DNA of 39,472 nt. It comes from JBBDNV01 sp040877415. GTDB lineage: Bacteria > Planctomycetota > Planctomycetia > Pirellulales > PALSA-1355. The translations under genes were made by a program, and so were the position numbers. Below are positions 1-8,941 of the stretch, piece by piece. The notes below the pieces were generated by a model. The model was not told the DNA's origin and searched no databases. It saw only the letters and a list, made by a program, of their open reading frames with translations. The first letter of the stretch is position 1; each line of letters starts with the position of its first letter. The stretch is taken from contig JBBDNV010000021.1 in NCBI GenBank assembly GCA_040877415.1, positions 1-39,472 on the forward strand, written 5' to 3'.

Positions 1-28
1 TATTAACAACTCAGGACACTAGCAGGCC

Positions 29-114
29 GTTGAAAAATGGGACTGGCTCCGAGCACGTCGCGGCGAGACCCGCGAAAAACGGCGGTCGCGAGGTGCCTGT
101 CCCAGTTTTTCAAC
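29..114 (+). repeat. REP/MITE-like palindromic element, copy 1
   Basis: The left arm GTTGAAAAATGGGACTGG and the right arm CTGTCCCAGTTTTTCAAC are near-complementary, so the element could fold into a long hairpin. The flanks CTAGCAG (19-25) and CTGCTAG (116-122) extend the palindrome. The same arms recur at 2278, 25380 and 37797 in the same orientation. This copy has a divergent centre and is one base shorter than the others (86 against 87). No transposase is nearby. A REP-type or non-autonomous MITE origin is inference. Confidence 0.85.
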
Positions 115-389
115 ACTGCTAGGCCGCGCTGGGCCCTCTGGGGCTCGAACCGCGCCGGCGGCAATATTCACGTAGCCGACGGTGGAAATTACCCGGGACT
201 GTCTTTACGGACTGACCGCGGATAGTTAGTCTGGGTTGCTTAAAAGCACAATGATTGGCCGCGGATTCCGGGGCGACAAGCCATCTCGAGCGTTGGGGAT
301 CGAGTCGGCATGGCAAGGCGGACATTCTCGGTACTCACTGGCGGACCATAGGCAGACCTTCTTGGTACTCATAGAAGGGGGATCTTTCG

Positions 390-1814
390 ATGAGTGGTAA
401 AAGATTGTTGGCAGCAGCGGTGTGCGCGTGGGCGATTCTGGGACTCACATCGCACGCGGCGCGGGCCCAGGACGAGCCCAAGCCGGCGGCAGCGCCCGCC
501 GACGTCGAAGCGGCGCCGGCCGACGAGGGGCCGAAGCTCGATCGCGGCAACAACGCCTGGATGCTCACCTCGTCGGCCCTGGTGCTGATGATGACCGCTC
601 CGGGCCTGGCCATGTTCTATGGCGGCCTGGTGCGCAAGAAGAACGTGCTCGGCGTGATCATGCAATGTTTTTTCCTGATGGGCCTGATGACCGTCATCTG
701 GGGCCTGTGGGGCTATTCGCTGTCGTTCGGCGGCACCAAGCCCTGGATCGGCAATGCCGACTACCTGTTCATGAACGGCGTGCAGTCCGAGTGGAAAGAC
801 GGCGCGCCTTACGTTCCGATGTACCCCACCGGTATTCCGATGCTCACGCACATGGTTTTTCAGGGGATGTTCTTCATCATTACGCCGGCGCTGATCGTCG
901 GAGCGTTCGCCGAGCGGATGAAGTTCAGCACCATGGTCGTGTTCATGATCTTGTGGGGCACGTTCGTCTACTGCCCGATTGCGCACTGGGTGTGGGGGGG
1001 CGGCATTCTGGCCTATGGCACCGAGAATGCCAAAGAATACGGCATGGGCGGAGCGCTCGACTTCGCCGGCGGCACGGTGGTGCACATCAGCTCGGGGGTC
1101 TCGGCGCTCGTCTGCGCACTGCTCATCGGCAAGCGGCTGGGATACGGCACCGAGCCGATGCCGCCGCATAACCTCACCTACACGGCAGTCGGCGCGGCCC
1201 TGTTGTGGGTCGGGTGGTTCGGCTTCAATGCCGGCAGCGCCCTGGCGGCCGACGGCGTTGCGGCCAGCGCCTTTGTGGCCACTCACTTTTCGGCCGCCGC
1301 CGGGGCGCTGACGTGGGCCGGCCTGGAATGGGTCATCCGCCGCAAACCGACGGTGTTGGGCGCCGCCTCCGGCGCCGTGGCCGGGCTGGTGTGTATCACG
1401 CCCGCCAGCGGCTACGTGACGCCCATGCCCGCCCTGATTCTGGGAGTCGCCGCCGGCGTGTTTTGCTATTTTGCCTGCACGTCGCTCAAGAGCGCCTTCG
1501 GGTATGATGATTCGCTGGACGCCTTCGGCGTACACGGCATCGGCGGCACGGTGGGGGCACTGCTGACCGGCGTATTCGCCACGCGGGCCGTGCAGGATCT
1601 GAATGGCGGCGACCCGCTGGGCCTGTACGAGGGCGGCACCCTGCTCAAGGGGCAGATCGTGGCCACGATCGCCACCTGGATTCTTGCCGCGGCCGTGACG
1701 TTCGTGATCCTGAAGGTCCTGGATTTAACGATGGGGCTTCGCGTGGCCACTCAGGACGAGCTGCAGGGTCTGGACCTGACCCAACACGGCGAAGAAGGCT
1801 ATATTTTCATGTAG
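390..1814 (+). CDS. amtB: Ammonium transporter, Amt family
   Basis: This is an inner-membrane ammonium channel of the Amt/MEP/Rh family that imports ammonium for assimilation. The 474-residue product starts with a signal-like hydrophobic segment (about 5-25), as many Amt proteins do, followed by an Ala/Pro-rich linker and then the Amt core from about residue 55. The core opens with the typical AMFYGGLVRKKNV stretch. The twin pore histidines appear to be H199 (in PIAHWVWGGG) and H382 (in FGVHGIGGTVGALL). The C-terminal tail ends HGEEGYIF, in the cytoplasmic region that contacts PII. A GGGGGA ribosome-binding sequence lies about 8 bases before the ATG. The PII gene follows 117 bp downstream, the classic amt-glnK pairing, so control by nitrogen status through PII docking is expected. 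Length and order are normal for the family. Confidence 0.97.
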   Translation: MSGKRLLAAAVCAWAILGLTSHAARAQDEPKPAAAPADVEAAPADEGPKLDRGNNAWMLTSSALVLMMTAPGLAMFYGGLVRKKNVLGVIMQCFFLMGLMTVIWGLWGYSLSFGGTKPWIGNADYLFMNGVQSEWKDGAPYVPMYPTGIPMLTHMVFQGMFFIITPALIVGAFAERMKFSTMVVFMILWGTFVYCPIAHWVWGGGILAYGTENAKEYGMGGALDFAGGTVVHISSGVSALVCALLIGKRLGYGTEPMPPHNLTYTAVGAALLWVGWFGFNAGSALAADGVAASAFVATHFSAAAGALTWAGLEWVIRRKPTVLGAASGAVAGLVCITPASGYVTPMPALILGVAAGVFCYFACTSLKSAFGYDDSLDAFGVHGIGGTVGALLTGVFATRAVQDLNGGDPLGLYEGGTLLKGQIVATIATWILAAAVTFVILKVLDLTMGLRVATQDELQGLDLTQHGEEGYIFM

Positions 1815-1931
1815 GCCGCCACCGCGACCGAGCTCGAAGCGTAAGATGGAACGAACCAGCACGCGCCGCACCCTCGCCCATCCGTGCGAGCGGTGCGGCG
1901 CTGCGTCCCCCCCTTGCCCGAGAGTCAGACC

Positions 1932-2270
1932 ATGAAAAAAGTTGAAGCCATCGTCCGCATCTTCAAGCTGGAAGACGTCAAGAACGCGCTTTCGGCCAAG
2001 GGCATCCACGGCATGACGATTACCGACGTCAAGGGATTCGGGCGGCAGAAGGGTCACACCGAAATGTATCGCGGCACGGAATACAAGGTCGAGTTCGTGC
2101 CCAAGGTCAAAATCGAGGTGGCCGTACCCGACGAGAGTTTGCAGCTCGTCCTGGACACGATCATGCGCACCGCCCAAACGGGCCAGATCGGCGACGGCAA
2201 GATTTTCGTCTCCGACCTAAACAACACGATTCGCATTCGCACCGGCGAAACCGGTGAACAGGCGATCTAG
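1932..2270 (+). CDS. glnK: Nitrogen regulatory protein PII
   Basis: This is a trimeric PII signal protein that senses ATP/ADP and 2-oxoglutarate and gates the ammonium channel and other nitrogen targets. The ATG at 1932 gives MKKVEAIVRIFKLEDVK and exactly 112 residues, the canonical PII length; the reading frame is open further upstream, but an earlier start would add a non-homologous leader. The T-loop carries Y51 (in GTEYKVEFVPK), the residue uridylylated by GlnD. The C-terminal signature GQIGDGKIFVSDL is present. It lies directly downstream of amtB and upstream of glnD, so both its target and its modifying enzyme are adjacent. It could equally be named glnB; glnK is chosen because of the amt linkage. 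The TAG stop falls in the CTAG that forms the outer edge of a palindromic repeat. Confidence 0.97.
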   Translation: MKKVEAIVRIFKLEDVKNALSAKGIHGMTITDVKGFGRQKGHTEMYRGTEYKVEFVPKVKIEVAVPDESLQLVLDTIMRTAQTGQIGDGKIFVSDLNNTIRIRTGETGEQAI

Positions 2271-2277
2271 GCAGGCC

Positions 2278-2364
2278 GTTGAAAAATGGGACTGGCTCCG
2301 AGCCGTTTACGGTATGTCCCGAGAATAAAAGGTGATCGCGAGGTGCCTGTCCCAATTTTTCAAC
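2278..2364 (+). repeat. REP/MITE-like palindromic element, copy 2
   Basis: This is a full-length copy of the 87-bp element, with arms GTTGAAAAATGGGACTGG and CTGTCCCAATTTTTCAAC. Its extended edge (CTAGGCAGGCC, from 2267) contains the glnK stop codon, and CTGCTAG closes the right side at about 2368-2374. The centre (ACGGTATGTCCCGAGAATAA) is shared with copy 4 and, with small changes, copy 3. It could act as a 3' processing or attenuation hairpin between glnK and glnD, but it lacks a clean U-tract after the stem, so an intrinsic terminator role is not supported. Confidence 0.88.
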
Positions 2365-2384
2365 ACGCTGCTAGGCAGGCCCCA

Positions 2385-2465
2385 GGCTAGAGGCTTGTGA
2401 CCGGAGGCCCCAGACCGGCGCCGTTACACCCTGTTTCGTATTCCTCCAGCCTCCAGCCTCTAGCC
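2385..2465. repeat. Second palindromic element with 10-bp inverted ends
   Basis: GGCTAGAGGC (2385-2394) and GCCTCTAGCC (2456-2465) form a perfect 10-bp inverted repeat enclosing a pyrimidine-rich interior with repeated CCTCCAG units. It lies between the copy 2 palindrome and the glnD start, so almost the whole glnK-glnD gap is repeat-derived. Nothing here resembles a gene. Confidence 0.55.
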
Positions 2466-2491
2466 CCCGGCCTGACCTCCGGCCTGATCCG

Positions 2492-5152
2492 ATGACTGAC
2501 AGACCTAGCTTTCGTCCGGCGGTGCTGCGGGCGCGCCAGCGCTTGCACGATGGCCGCGCGGAGATCCGCCAGCAGCACGAGGCCGGCTCGCCGGGCATTC
2601 AGGTTTGCACGCGGCTGGCCGACCTGCTGGACGCGATCGTGCTCGACTTGTTCGCTAGCGCGCTTGCGGACCTGTGGCCGGAGGATTCGGAAGAGTTTCG
2701 CGCGCAGGTGGCGCTGGTGGCTCACGGTGGCTATGGACGCCGCGAGGTGGCGCCCTATTCCGACGTGGACCTGATGATTCTTTGTTCGCCCGGCGCCGAC
2801 AAGGCCGTGTATCCGCTGGCCAGCCGGCTGCTGCGCGACCTGTCCGACGTGCGGCTGGACTTGGGCCAGAGCGTCTGTACGCCGCAGCAGGCGTGCGCCC
2901 TGGCCGCGCAGGATCCGACCGTCTGCACGTCGCTGATGGAGGCGCGCTTTCTGGCCGGCAGCTCGAAGCTGTTCAAGACGTTTGTCGATCGCTTTGCGCG
3001 CCAAACGCAGGCCCGCTCAAAGAGCCTGTTCAAAGCCATCGAAGGGGCCCGCCGCGCGGAGCGCTCGCAGTACGGCGAAACGGTCTATCTGCTGGAGCCC
3101 AACATCAAGCGCTCGAGCGGCTGCCTGCGCGATTTGCACCTGTTGCGCTGGCTCGGATTCACCTGCCACGGCACGACCGATCCGGCCGCGCTGCAGTTGC
3201 TGGGGGCGCTGGCGAAGGAAGACCAAAGCAACGAGCGCGAAGCCAGCGAGTTTCTGCTGCGGCTGCGCAACGAGCTGCATTTTCACGCCGGACAATCGAA
3301 CGACGTGCTCGACCGCACCGAACAGGTCCGCCTCGCCGAGCTTTACCAATACACGGGCAGCCAGGCCATCCTGCCGGTCGAGCAATTCATGAGCGAATAC
3401 TTTCGCCACTCCAGCGCCGTGCGCAGCATCGTGCGCAATTCGGTCGCCAATTGGCAGCCGGGCCAGTTCTGGAACAACGTCGCCGCCCTCGTCTTCAGCC
3501 ATCAGGTCGAGGGCGATTACCGGGTGTCCTTCCGAGAAATCGCGGCCACCCGGCGCGGGCTGGAAAAACTCGAATCCAGCCTCAGCGAAGTGCTCAAATT
3601 GTGCGTGCTGGCCAATCTGCAGAACAAGCGCATCGCGCCGGCCACCTGGGAAACCGTGCGGGCCGCCGTGCCTCGATTGGCCGACCGCGCAACCCCGGAC
3701 GTCTGCCGCGAGTTTCTGTCATTGCTTTCCCAGCCCGGCAGGCTGGGCGAACTGCTGCGCCGCCTGCACGAGGTAGGCTTGCTGGAAATCCTCGTGCCCG
3801 CCTTCACACACGCCCGAAGCCTGCTCCAATTCAACGAGTATCATCGCTATACGGTCGACGAACACTGTATTCTGGCCGTCCAGCGGGCCACCGATTTCCT
3901 GCACGATGGGGGTATTCTGGGGCGCATCTACCGGGGCATCAAGCAAAAGCGCACGTTGCACCTGGCGTTGCTCATCCACGACTTGGGCAAGGGATTTGTC
4001 GAAGACCATAGCGAGGTCGGTTTGCGGATCGCCGAAGAGACAGCCAGGCGCCTGCGATTGCCGCTGCGCGAGGCGGAGATGCTGAAGTTTCTGGTGCACA
4101 AGCACCTGGTCATGTCGCACCTGGCGATGTGGCGCGACATTTCCGATCCGCAGCTCGTGTTGCGGTTCGCCGTCGACGTGGGCTCGCCCGAACTGCTCGA
4201 CATGCTGTTTGTGCTGACGGCCGCCGATTTCGCGGCCGTCGGTCCGGGCATTTGGGATAGCTGGAAGGCCGACGTGCTAACCGATCTCTACAAGCGCACG
4301 ATGCGGCACCTGGCCAGCGACGCGCCGGCAACCGACACGGACGAAGGGCTCGAGCGCCGCCGCGCCGAGTTGCGGGCCCGTCTGGCCGGCGAGGCCGATC
4401 CGACGTGGTACGCCCGCCAGATTGACGCTCTGCCGCACTCCTACGCGTTTAACGCCAGCCCGCGGCAGATCGCCGACGAGCTGCGAGACTTGCACAGCCT
4501 CGTCGAGGGCGACGTACATGCCCGCGGCCGGTATCTGGCCGAGAACGAAACCCTCGAGTTTGTCGTCGGTACGCACGAGCAAATTACGCCCGGCGTGTTC
4601 CACAAGCTGACCGGCGCGCTGGCCAGCCAAGGACTGCAAATCCTGTGGGCGGAAATCAACACGCTGGCCGACGGGCTGGTGCTCGATCGATTCTACGTCA
4701 GCGATCTCGACTTCGCCCAACAGCCTCCGCAGGAGCGCATCGACGAGACGTGCCAGGCGCTTGTGCGAGCCTTGAAATCGCCGGCATCGGCGCCCCTCTT
4801 TCGCAAGGTGTGGCAGAGCGCCGCGACGCGCGACCGCGCGGCGCTCAACCGCTTGCCCACCCGCGTTCTGATCGACAACTCCAGCTCCGAGGCGTTCACG
4901 ATTATCGACGTTTTTGCGCACGACCGGATGGGCCTGTTGTATACGATCGCCCGCACGCTGTTCGAATTGGAGCTGAGCGTTTCGGTGGCCAAGATCGGCA
5001 CGTATCTGGACCAGGTGGTCGACGTTTTTTACGTCACCGATCAGCCAGGCGGCAAACTCACCGACGAAGCGCGTCTGTCCCAGATCACGGGGCGGCTGCT
5101 GGAAGCCATCAACGCGATGGCGGACGGCTGCGAAAAAGGGGATCAGGGATAA
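2492..5152 (+). CDS. glnD: [Protein-PII] uridylyltransferase / uridylyl-removing enzyme
   Basis: GlnD is the bifunctional glutamine sensor that adds UMP to PII when glutamine is low and removes it when glutamine is high. At 886 residues the length matches the family. The nucleotidyltransferase domain shows the motif GGYGRREVAPYSDVDL, with the metal aspartates at about D91 and D93. The uridylyl-removing HD domain spans roughly residues 450-560, with H457 region HCILAVQ and the core HDLGKG at about 496-501. Two C-terminal ACT domains (about 685-750 and 802-880) should bind glutamine. Its position after amtB-glnK places transporter, signal protein and modifying enzyme together. The ribosome-binding site before the ATG is weak, and the 220-bp gap to glnK is filled with repeats, so expression may be separate from glnK. 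Confidence 0.96.
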   Translation: MTDRPSFRPAVLRARQRLHDGRAEIRQQHEAGSPGIQVCTRLADLLDAIVLDLFASALADLWPEDSEEFRAQVALVAHGGYGRREVAPYSDVDLMILCSPGADKAVYPLASRLLRDLSDVRLDLGQSVCTPQQACALAAQDPTVCTSLMEARFLAGSSKLFKTFVDRFARQTQARSKSLFKAIEGARRAERSQYGETVYLLEPNIKRSSGCLRDLHLLRWLGFTCHGTTDPAALQLLGALAKEDQSNEREASEFLLRLRNELHFHAGQSNDVLDRTEQVRLAELYQYTGSQAILPVEQFMSEYFRHSSAVRSIVRNSVANWQPGQFWNNVAALVFSHQVEGDYRVSFREIAATRRGLEKLESSLSEVLKLCVLANLQNKRIAPATWETVRAAVPRLADRATPDVCREFLSLLSQPGRLGELLRRLHEVGLLEILVPAFTHARSLLQFNEYHRYTVDEHCILAVQRATDFLHDGGILGRIYRGIKQKRTLHLALLIHDLGKGFVEDHSEVGLRIAEETARRLRLPLREAEMLKFLVHKHLVMSHLAMWRDISDPQLVLRFAVDVGSPELLDMLFVLTAADFAAVGPGIWDSWKADVLTDLYKRTMRHLASDAPATDTDEGLERRRAELRARLAGEADPTWYARQIDALPHSYAFNASPRQIADELRDLHSLVEGDVHARGRYLAENETLEFVVGTHEQITPGVFHKLTGALASQGLQILWAEINTLADGLVLDRFYVSDLDFAQQPPQERIDETCQALVRALKSPASAPLFRKVWQSAATRDRAALNRLPTRVLIDNSSSEAFTIIDVFAHDRMGLLYTIARTLFELELSVSVAKIGTYLDQVVDVFYVTDQPGGKLTDEARLSQITGRLLEAINAMADGCEKGDQG

Positions 5153-5191
5153 GTCCCATTACGACACATGAATTGGACTGATTCCCTTTTT

Positions 5192-6634
5192 TCAGTCCTC
5201 CTTGAGAGCCAGCATCGCGTCGCGCCAGCGGGACTCGAAGGCGCCCAAGGGCGCGCCGACGAGCTTTTCGAAGCGTTCCACCGGCCCGACGTCCGCGGCC
5301 GCGGGGCTCAGATAGGCGTCCAGCGCCGCGGTGCCCAGCACCCCTTGCTCGAAGGCCAGGTAGTAGGCCAAACCCCAGGAGTAATAGTAGGCCCGCGAAA
5401 CCGCTTGCCCGTCCCCCTCGTGCACCCCCAGAAAAGCCTCGCTGCCGGCCGTCAGCAGGTCGGCAAGCGCAAGCGGTCGATCGCCGCGCAAGTCTTCCTT
5501 GAGCCTGGCCAGCGCCACCAGGTTCGGCGCGTCGATGCGCAGCGAATCGGCCTCGAGCAGCCCGGCCTCGAACGTCTGGGCCAATCCTTCGTTGAGCCAA
5601 CGAGGCACGTCGTAAACCCGCCGCGGATAGACGTAGCTTTCCAAATACGCGTGAAAGGCCTCGTGCGCCAGTCGGGTGAACATGCGGCCCGTTACCTCGT
5701 TGAACTTGGCGGCGTTCTGGCGATCAAGTTCGGTGATTTGTCGCTGCACCGCCTTGCGGTGGTCGTACCATTTTCGCTGTTCGGCCAGCAGGATTCTCAG
5801 CCGCTCGGCGGTCGGAACGTTGTTCTTTGTCAAATCGTCACCCAACTTCTTGACGCGTGCCGGCGCGTCGGCAACCAGGGCGTCGAGTTGTTCTCTAATC
5901 TCGTGGTGCTGCCGATTCACTTTCGCCAGCTCGACGTCGAAGCGATTCACTTCGCTGCCGGCCAGAATCAAGTTGCGATCGGGCAGGTAGACGGCCGGAT
6001 TGTTGATCCGCAGGTCCGATTCTTCGAGCGCCGTACGGTATTGCTCGATGCTGCCGAAGACCCGAATGTCGACGCGTCCGCGGCCGCTCCACTGCGGGGG
6101 AACGAGCTGGCGGTAGGCCGCGAAGATCTGCTCCAATCGCACGATCAGCCGTCGGGTCATCAGCTCGTTGGCGGTGCATTCCAGCGAGAAGCCGCTGCCC
6201 TGGTAATTCCACAGCACCTGGCCGTCGTCGCTGGTGGCCGCCAGCGCCAAATCCTCCATCCGGCGCCCTTCGACCAGCGTGCGGCGCTTGTGCCGTTCCA
6301 GCCGCTCGCGCAGCTCTTGCTGCTCTTTTGGGCGAAGCCGCTCCCAACCGACGATACTCTTGCGATCGATCGGCCGCACCACCAGAAACATCGGTTTGCC
6401 GCGCGGCCGGCGCACCTCGACGAACTCGATGTTCGCGGGGCTTTCGGACCGGACCAGCCCCGCATACGTCTTGCCGTCGACCAGCGTGACTCGCTCCATC
6501 GGCCAGTCGGCGCCCACTTGCGCCGTCGACTCCGGCGCGCCGCCGTTTTCCTGCGCGGCCCGGGCCGCCGGCGCAACCGCAAGCGCCATGCTAAACAGGG
6601 CGAATGTCCGCCAATCTGCCCGCGTGCAAACCAT
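5192..6634 (-). CDS. Secreted DUF1570-type putative metallopeptidase
   Basis: This is a 480-residue exported protein with an N-terminal signal peptide (about 1-26, ending in an Ala-rich cleavage region). Residues about 45-100 form a small beta-rich segment (RVTLVDGKTYAGLV) that resembles the SHD1-like or regulatory domains of planctomycete exported proteins. A charged region with many Glu, Arg and Gln residues, likely helical, occupies the middle. The C-terminal half carries RLAHEAFHAYLESYVYP and then VPRWLNEGLAQTFE. HEAFH fits a zinc-binding HExxH site, with the later glutamate in NEGLAQ as a plausible third ligand, the arrangement of gluzincin-like DUF1570 proteins. No substrate can be named. 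The gene converges on glnD with about 40 bp between the stops. A GAGG sequence lies 6 bases before the ATG. Confidence 0.82.
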   Translation of the reverse strand: MVCTRADWRTFALFSMALAVAPAARAAQENGGAPESTAQVGADWPMERVTLVDGKTYAGLVRSESPANIEFVEVRRPRGKPMFLVVRPIDRKSIVGWERLRPKEQQELRERLERHKRRTLVEGRRMEDLALAATSDDGQVLWNYQGSGFSLECTANELMTRRLIVRLEQIFAAYRQLVPPQWSGRGRVDIRVFGSIEQYRTALEESDLRINNPAVYLPDRNLILAGSEVNRFDVELAKVNRQHHEIREQLDALVADAPARVKKLGDDLTKNNVPTAERLRILLAEQRKWYDHRKAVQRQITELDRQNAAKFNEVTGRMFTRLAHEAFHAYLESYVYPRRVYDVPRWLNEGLAQTFEAGLLEADSLRIDAPNLVALARLKEDLRGDRPLALADLLTAGSEAFLGVHEGDGQAVSRAYYYSWGLAYYLAFEQGVLGTAALDAYLSPAAADVGPVERFEKLVGAPLGAFESRWRDAMLALKED

Positions 6635-6853
6635 GGGGTCCTCGCGACCGCGGCACCAGCGGCCGACGGTCAGCCTTCACCATCGCGCGCGGGCTCAAAA
6701 TTGTCAAGCAAACCCCCTGTCAAGCAAACCCCGCGATCAATTGGCCCGGCTTGGCCCTGAAATGCCCGATTGCACGTGCGCGCCAAGAATCCCCCGGCAA
6801 AGCCGGGAGCCCCCTTCACAGCGCGGTCAAAATTTTTTCGCGAAACACCGCGC

Positions 6854-6893
6854 AAAAAAAGGCCGGCTTTCGCGCCCGCGCGGAAAACCGGCT
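6854..6893 (-). terminator. Putative Rho-independent terminator after the DUF3500 gene
   Basis: Read on the minus strand, an AGCCGGTTTTC arm (6893-6883) pairs with GAAAGCCGGCC (6871-6861) across a GC-rich loop and is followed at once by seven T (6860-6854). The stem has about ten pairs, including G-U pairs. It lies about 35-75 bp beyond the stop of the minus-strand DUF3500 gene, the expected place. The rest of the roughly 295-bp gap (6635-6929) shows no gene. Confidence 0.6.
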
Positions 6894-6929
6894 TCTGTGA
6901 TCTGCGTTTTTTTCCCGGAAAAATCGCCC

Positions 6930-7961
6930 TTACGCGTTCAGCTTCACGCTCGGGTCGTCGGCCACGTTGACCCATACGTGCACGTGGGGCGCGCCGCGGA
7001 AGTACCACACGAACGATGGGCCTTCCAGCCGCCAGCAATCCCACACCTTGTCGTCGCCGATGTCGCCCTCGTGATAAAACGCCAGCCAGCACTTCTCCAA
7101 GCCGCCTTGCGCCTTGAGGCACGTCAGGGCCTCGTCGCGATCGGTCGGGCGATACGGCTCGACCAGCTTTTGCAGCACTTCCCTGACCAGCGACTGTTGA
7201 TCGCCGGCCAGCTCGGAGAGCGGAATGCCCGGGAATTTGCCTTCGGGCCCGCGGAAGCCGGAGTCCTGCTCCCTGGGCAGTTTTTCGACCAAGGCCTGCT
7301 TCCGCTGTTTGTCGTCGAGCACTTCAAAGACCTTGTTGGCCGCCAGCGCCTGGTGCCAGAACACGTTGCCCGGATGGTTCGGCGCTTCGTTAAAGCCGCG
7401 GGCGGCGTGTCCGTAGAAGATCGGTCCGCCGAATGCCACGTGGTCCGCGCTGTTGCCGTCGCAGCGGATCGTCATGTGTCGGCCGGTCATTACGAACTCA
7501 AATTTCTCGCCCGGCTTGCCGAACAGGGCGATGCTCTGGTGCTCGCCATAGCCGCCCGCGTCGTCCTCCAACTGCTGGTAGATCCGCTTGTGCCAGTCGG
7601 GCTGGATGATCTCTTCGAAAACGTGCTTGATCATCGCCTGCTGGTCTTTGGTGTAGAAGTCGCTGGTGATGGTCGGCTCGGTGATCTGCCAGTTGTTCGC
7701 GATGCGGGTCCGCAGCAGACCGCGCTGCGCATCCATGTAATCCCAATCGAAGGCGATCGTTTCTTTCTGCTTGGGGCTGAGCGATTCGTAGAGCAGCTTG
7801 GACACCGTCTCGCTCGTGCTGCCGGCGGGAATATCGGCCGCGCGGGCCACGAGCGGAGCGGCACCGACGGCCATCGCGGCCGCGCCGGCGGATTTCAGGA
7901 AATCGCGGCGCGAGAACTCGGAATTCGAATCACAATCCGGACAAAGGCGTATGTGCGACAT
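6930..7961 (-). CDS. Tat-exported DUF3500 family protein
   Basis: The product is 343 residues. The N-terminus carries a twin-arginine signal (SRRDFLKSAGAAAMAVGAAP, residues about 16-36), so it is predicted to be exported folded. The remainder matches the DUF3500 pattern as I recall it: SLSPKQKETIAFDWD near the start, a histidine-rich middle (TGRHMTIRCDGN; FYGHAARGFNE; NVFWHQALAANKVF) and a C-terminal WYFRGAPHVHVWVNVADD. The conserved His/Trp/Asp residues suggest metal or small-ligand binding, but no reaction is established for the family. The ATG at 7961 is preferred over an earlier in-frame start because GGAGG lies about 10 bases upstream and the Tat motif then falls at the usual distance. 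It sits alone, with a terminator-like hairpin after it. Confidence 0.85.
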   Translation of the reverse strand: MSHIRLCPDCDSNSEFSRRDFLKSAGAAAMAVGAAPLVARAADIPAGSTSETVSKLLYESLSPKQKETIAFDWDYMDAQRGLLRTRIANNWQITEPTITSDFYTKDQQAMIKHVFEEIIQPDWHKRIYQQLEDDAGGYGEHQSIALFGKPGEKFEFVMTGRHMTIRCDGNSADHVAFGGPIFYGHAARGFNEAPNHPGNVFWHQALAANKVFEVLDDKQRKQALVEKLPREQDSGFRGPEGKFPGIPLSELAGDQQSLVREVLQKLVEPYRPTDRDEALTCLKAQGGLEKCWLAFYHEGDIGDDKVWDCWRLEGPSFVWYFRGAPHVHVWVNVADDPSVKLNA

Positions 7962-8056
7962 GACGGCAAAGCCTCCCTGGTAAAACGTTCGGAAGGATAT
8001 CCTGGCGACTGGCCCCAATTAGACACCATGCGGCGGGCCATTGCAAATCGACTACT

Positions 8057-8911
8057 TTAGTGCCGCGCCCCGGCACCCTTCCGCTGACACCGGGGGCAAT
8101 AGAAGGTCGAACGCTGCGCCTGCACGATGCGCTTGATGGCGGCTTGCCCGCAACGGGTACACGGTCGGCCGGCGCGGTCGTAGACGCGGTGCTGGTTTTG
8201 ATAGTCGCCCGCTTCATTCAAGGCGTTTCGGTACGTGCCGTCGGAAAGCGTGGAGCCTTCGCAGCGAATGGCGGCTTCGAGCACCTCGATCATTGCCGCG
8301 TGAATCCGCTGCCAGTCGGCGACGCGCAAACGATCGCAGCGCCGCTCGGGATGAATGCCGGCCAGGTGCAGAATTTCGCTGGCATAGAGATTGCCCACGC
8401 CGGCCAAGGCCCGCTGGTCCAACAGAGCCACTTTGATTTCGCGCCGGCTGCCGGCCAGCCGGGCTCGCAGCTCCTCGGCCGACGACGACAGCGCGTCGGG
8501 GCCAAGTTTGCGGGCACCGTAAAGCTCTTCGAATTCGCGGGGCGACACGAGCCGCACCGAGCCCAGTCCGCGGCGATCCCAGAACAACAGCTCGCGCGTT
8601 TTACCTCCGGAAAGCGCGATCCGCAGGCGCAGGTGTTCGCCGGTCGGCGGAGCCGCCAACAGCACCAGCCCCGTCATCCGCGGCTCGAAAACGATTGAAT
8701 CGCCCGTATCGAGCCGCACCACCAGCCGCTTGCCGGCGCGATCCACGCTCGCGATCGAGCTGCCGACCGCGCGGCGGCGAAACGCGGGCAGCCGCGGGGC
8801 GACCAGAATCGGCCGCTTGGCGCAGCGGGCTCGGCGCACGTCCTCGACGCGGCTGCCCACGATCGGCAGGATGCCCCGCCGCATCGTCTCGACTTCCGGC
8901 AACTCAGGCAC
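8057..8911 (-). CDS. mutM: Formamidopyrimidine-DNA glycosylase (Fpg/MutM)
   Basis: MutM is a base-excision repair glycosylase/AP lyase that removes 8-oxoguanine and formamidopyrimidines. The 284-residue product begins MPELPEVETMRRG, giving the catalytic N-terminal proline P2 and glutamate E3. The helix-two-turn-helix region (VGNLYASEILHLAGIHPER) is present. The C-terminal zinc finger has four cysteines in two CxxC pairs (CTRCG and CPRCQ) beyond VYDRAGRP, with the DNA-binding stretch between them. All key residues are intact and the length is typical. It is divergent from the small monooxygenase-like gene at 9046. Confidence 0.96.
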   Translation of the reverse strand: MPELPEVETMRRGILPIVGSRVEDVRRARCAKRPILVAPRLPAFRRRAVGSSIASVDRAGKRLVVRLDTGDSIVFEPRMTGLVLLAAPPTGEHLRLRIALSGGKTRELLFWDRRGLGSVRLVSPREFEELYGARKLGPDALSSSAEELRARLAGSRREIKVALLDQRALAGVGNLYASEILHLAGIHPERRCDRLRVADWQRIHAAMIEVLEAAIRCEGSTLSDGTYRNALNEAGDYQNQHRVYDRAGRPCTRCGQAAIKRIVQAQRSTFYCPRCQRKGAGARH

Positions 8912-8941
8912 TTGAACTCCCTCGCACGGTTGACAAAGACA

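Noticed and set aside
31..120. Micro-ORF inside the palindromic repeats (starting MGLAPS)
   Set aside because: The frame is not kept in copy 1, which is one base shorter, so coding is not conserved; the ATG is part of the hairpin arm.
369..1535. Long minus-strand open frame opposite amtB (388 codons)
   Set aside because: It is a mirror frame of a GC-rich gene, rich in His/Arg/Gln/Gly, with no domain; amtB on the other strand is certain.
5175..5198. GGACTG…CAGTCC hairpin between the convergent stops of glnD and the DUF1570 gene
   Set aside because: The T-run lies in the loop, not after the stem, and the stem is only 6 bp; it also overlaps a stop codon.
5168..6760. Long plus-strand open frame (530 codons) opposite the DUF1570 gene
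   Set aside because: It is antisense to a gene with a signal peptide and a clear HEAFH motif, and its composition is that of a shadow frame.
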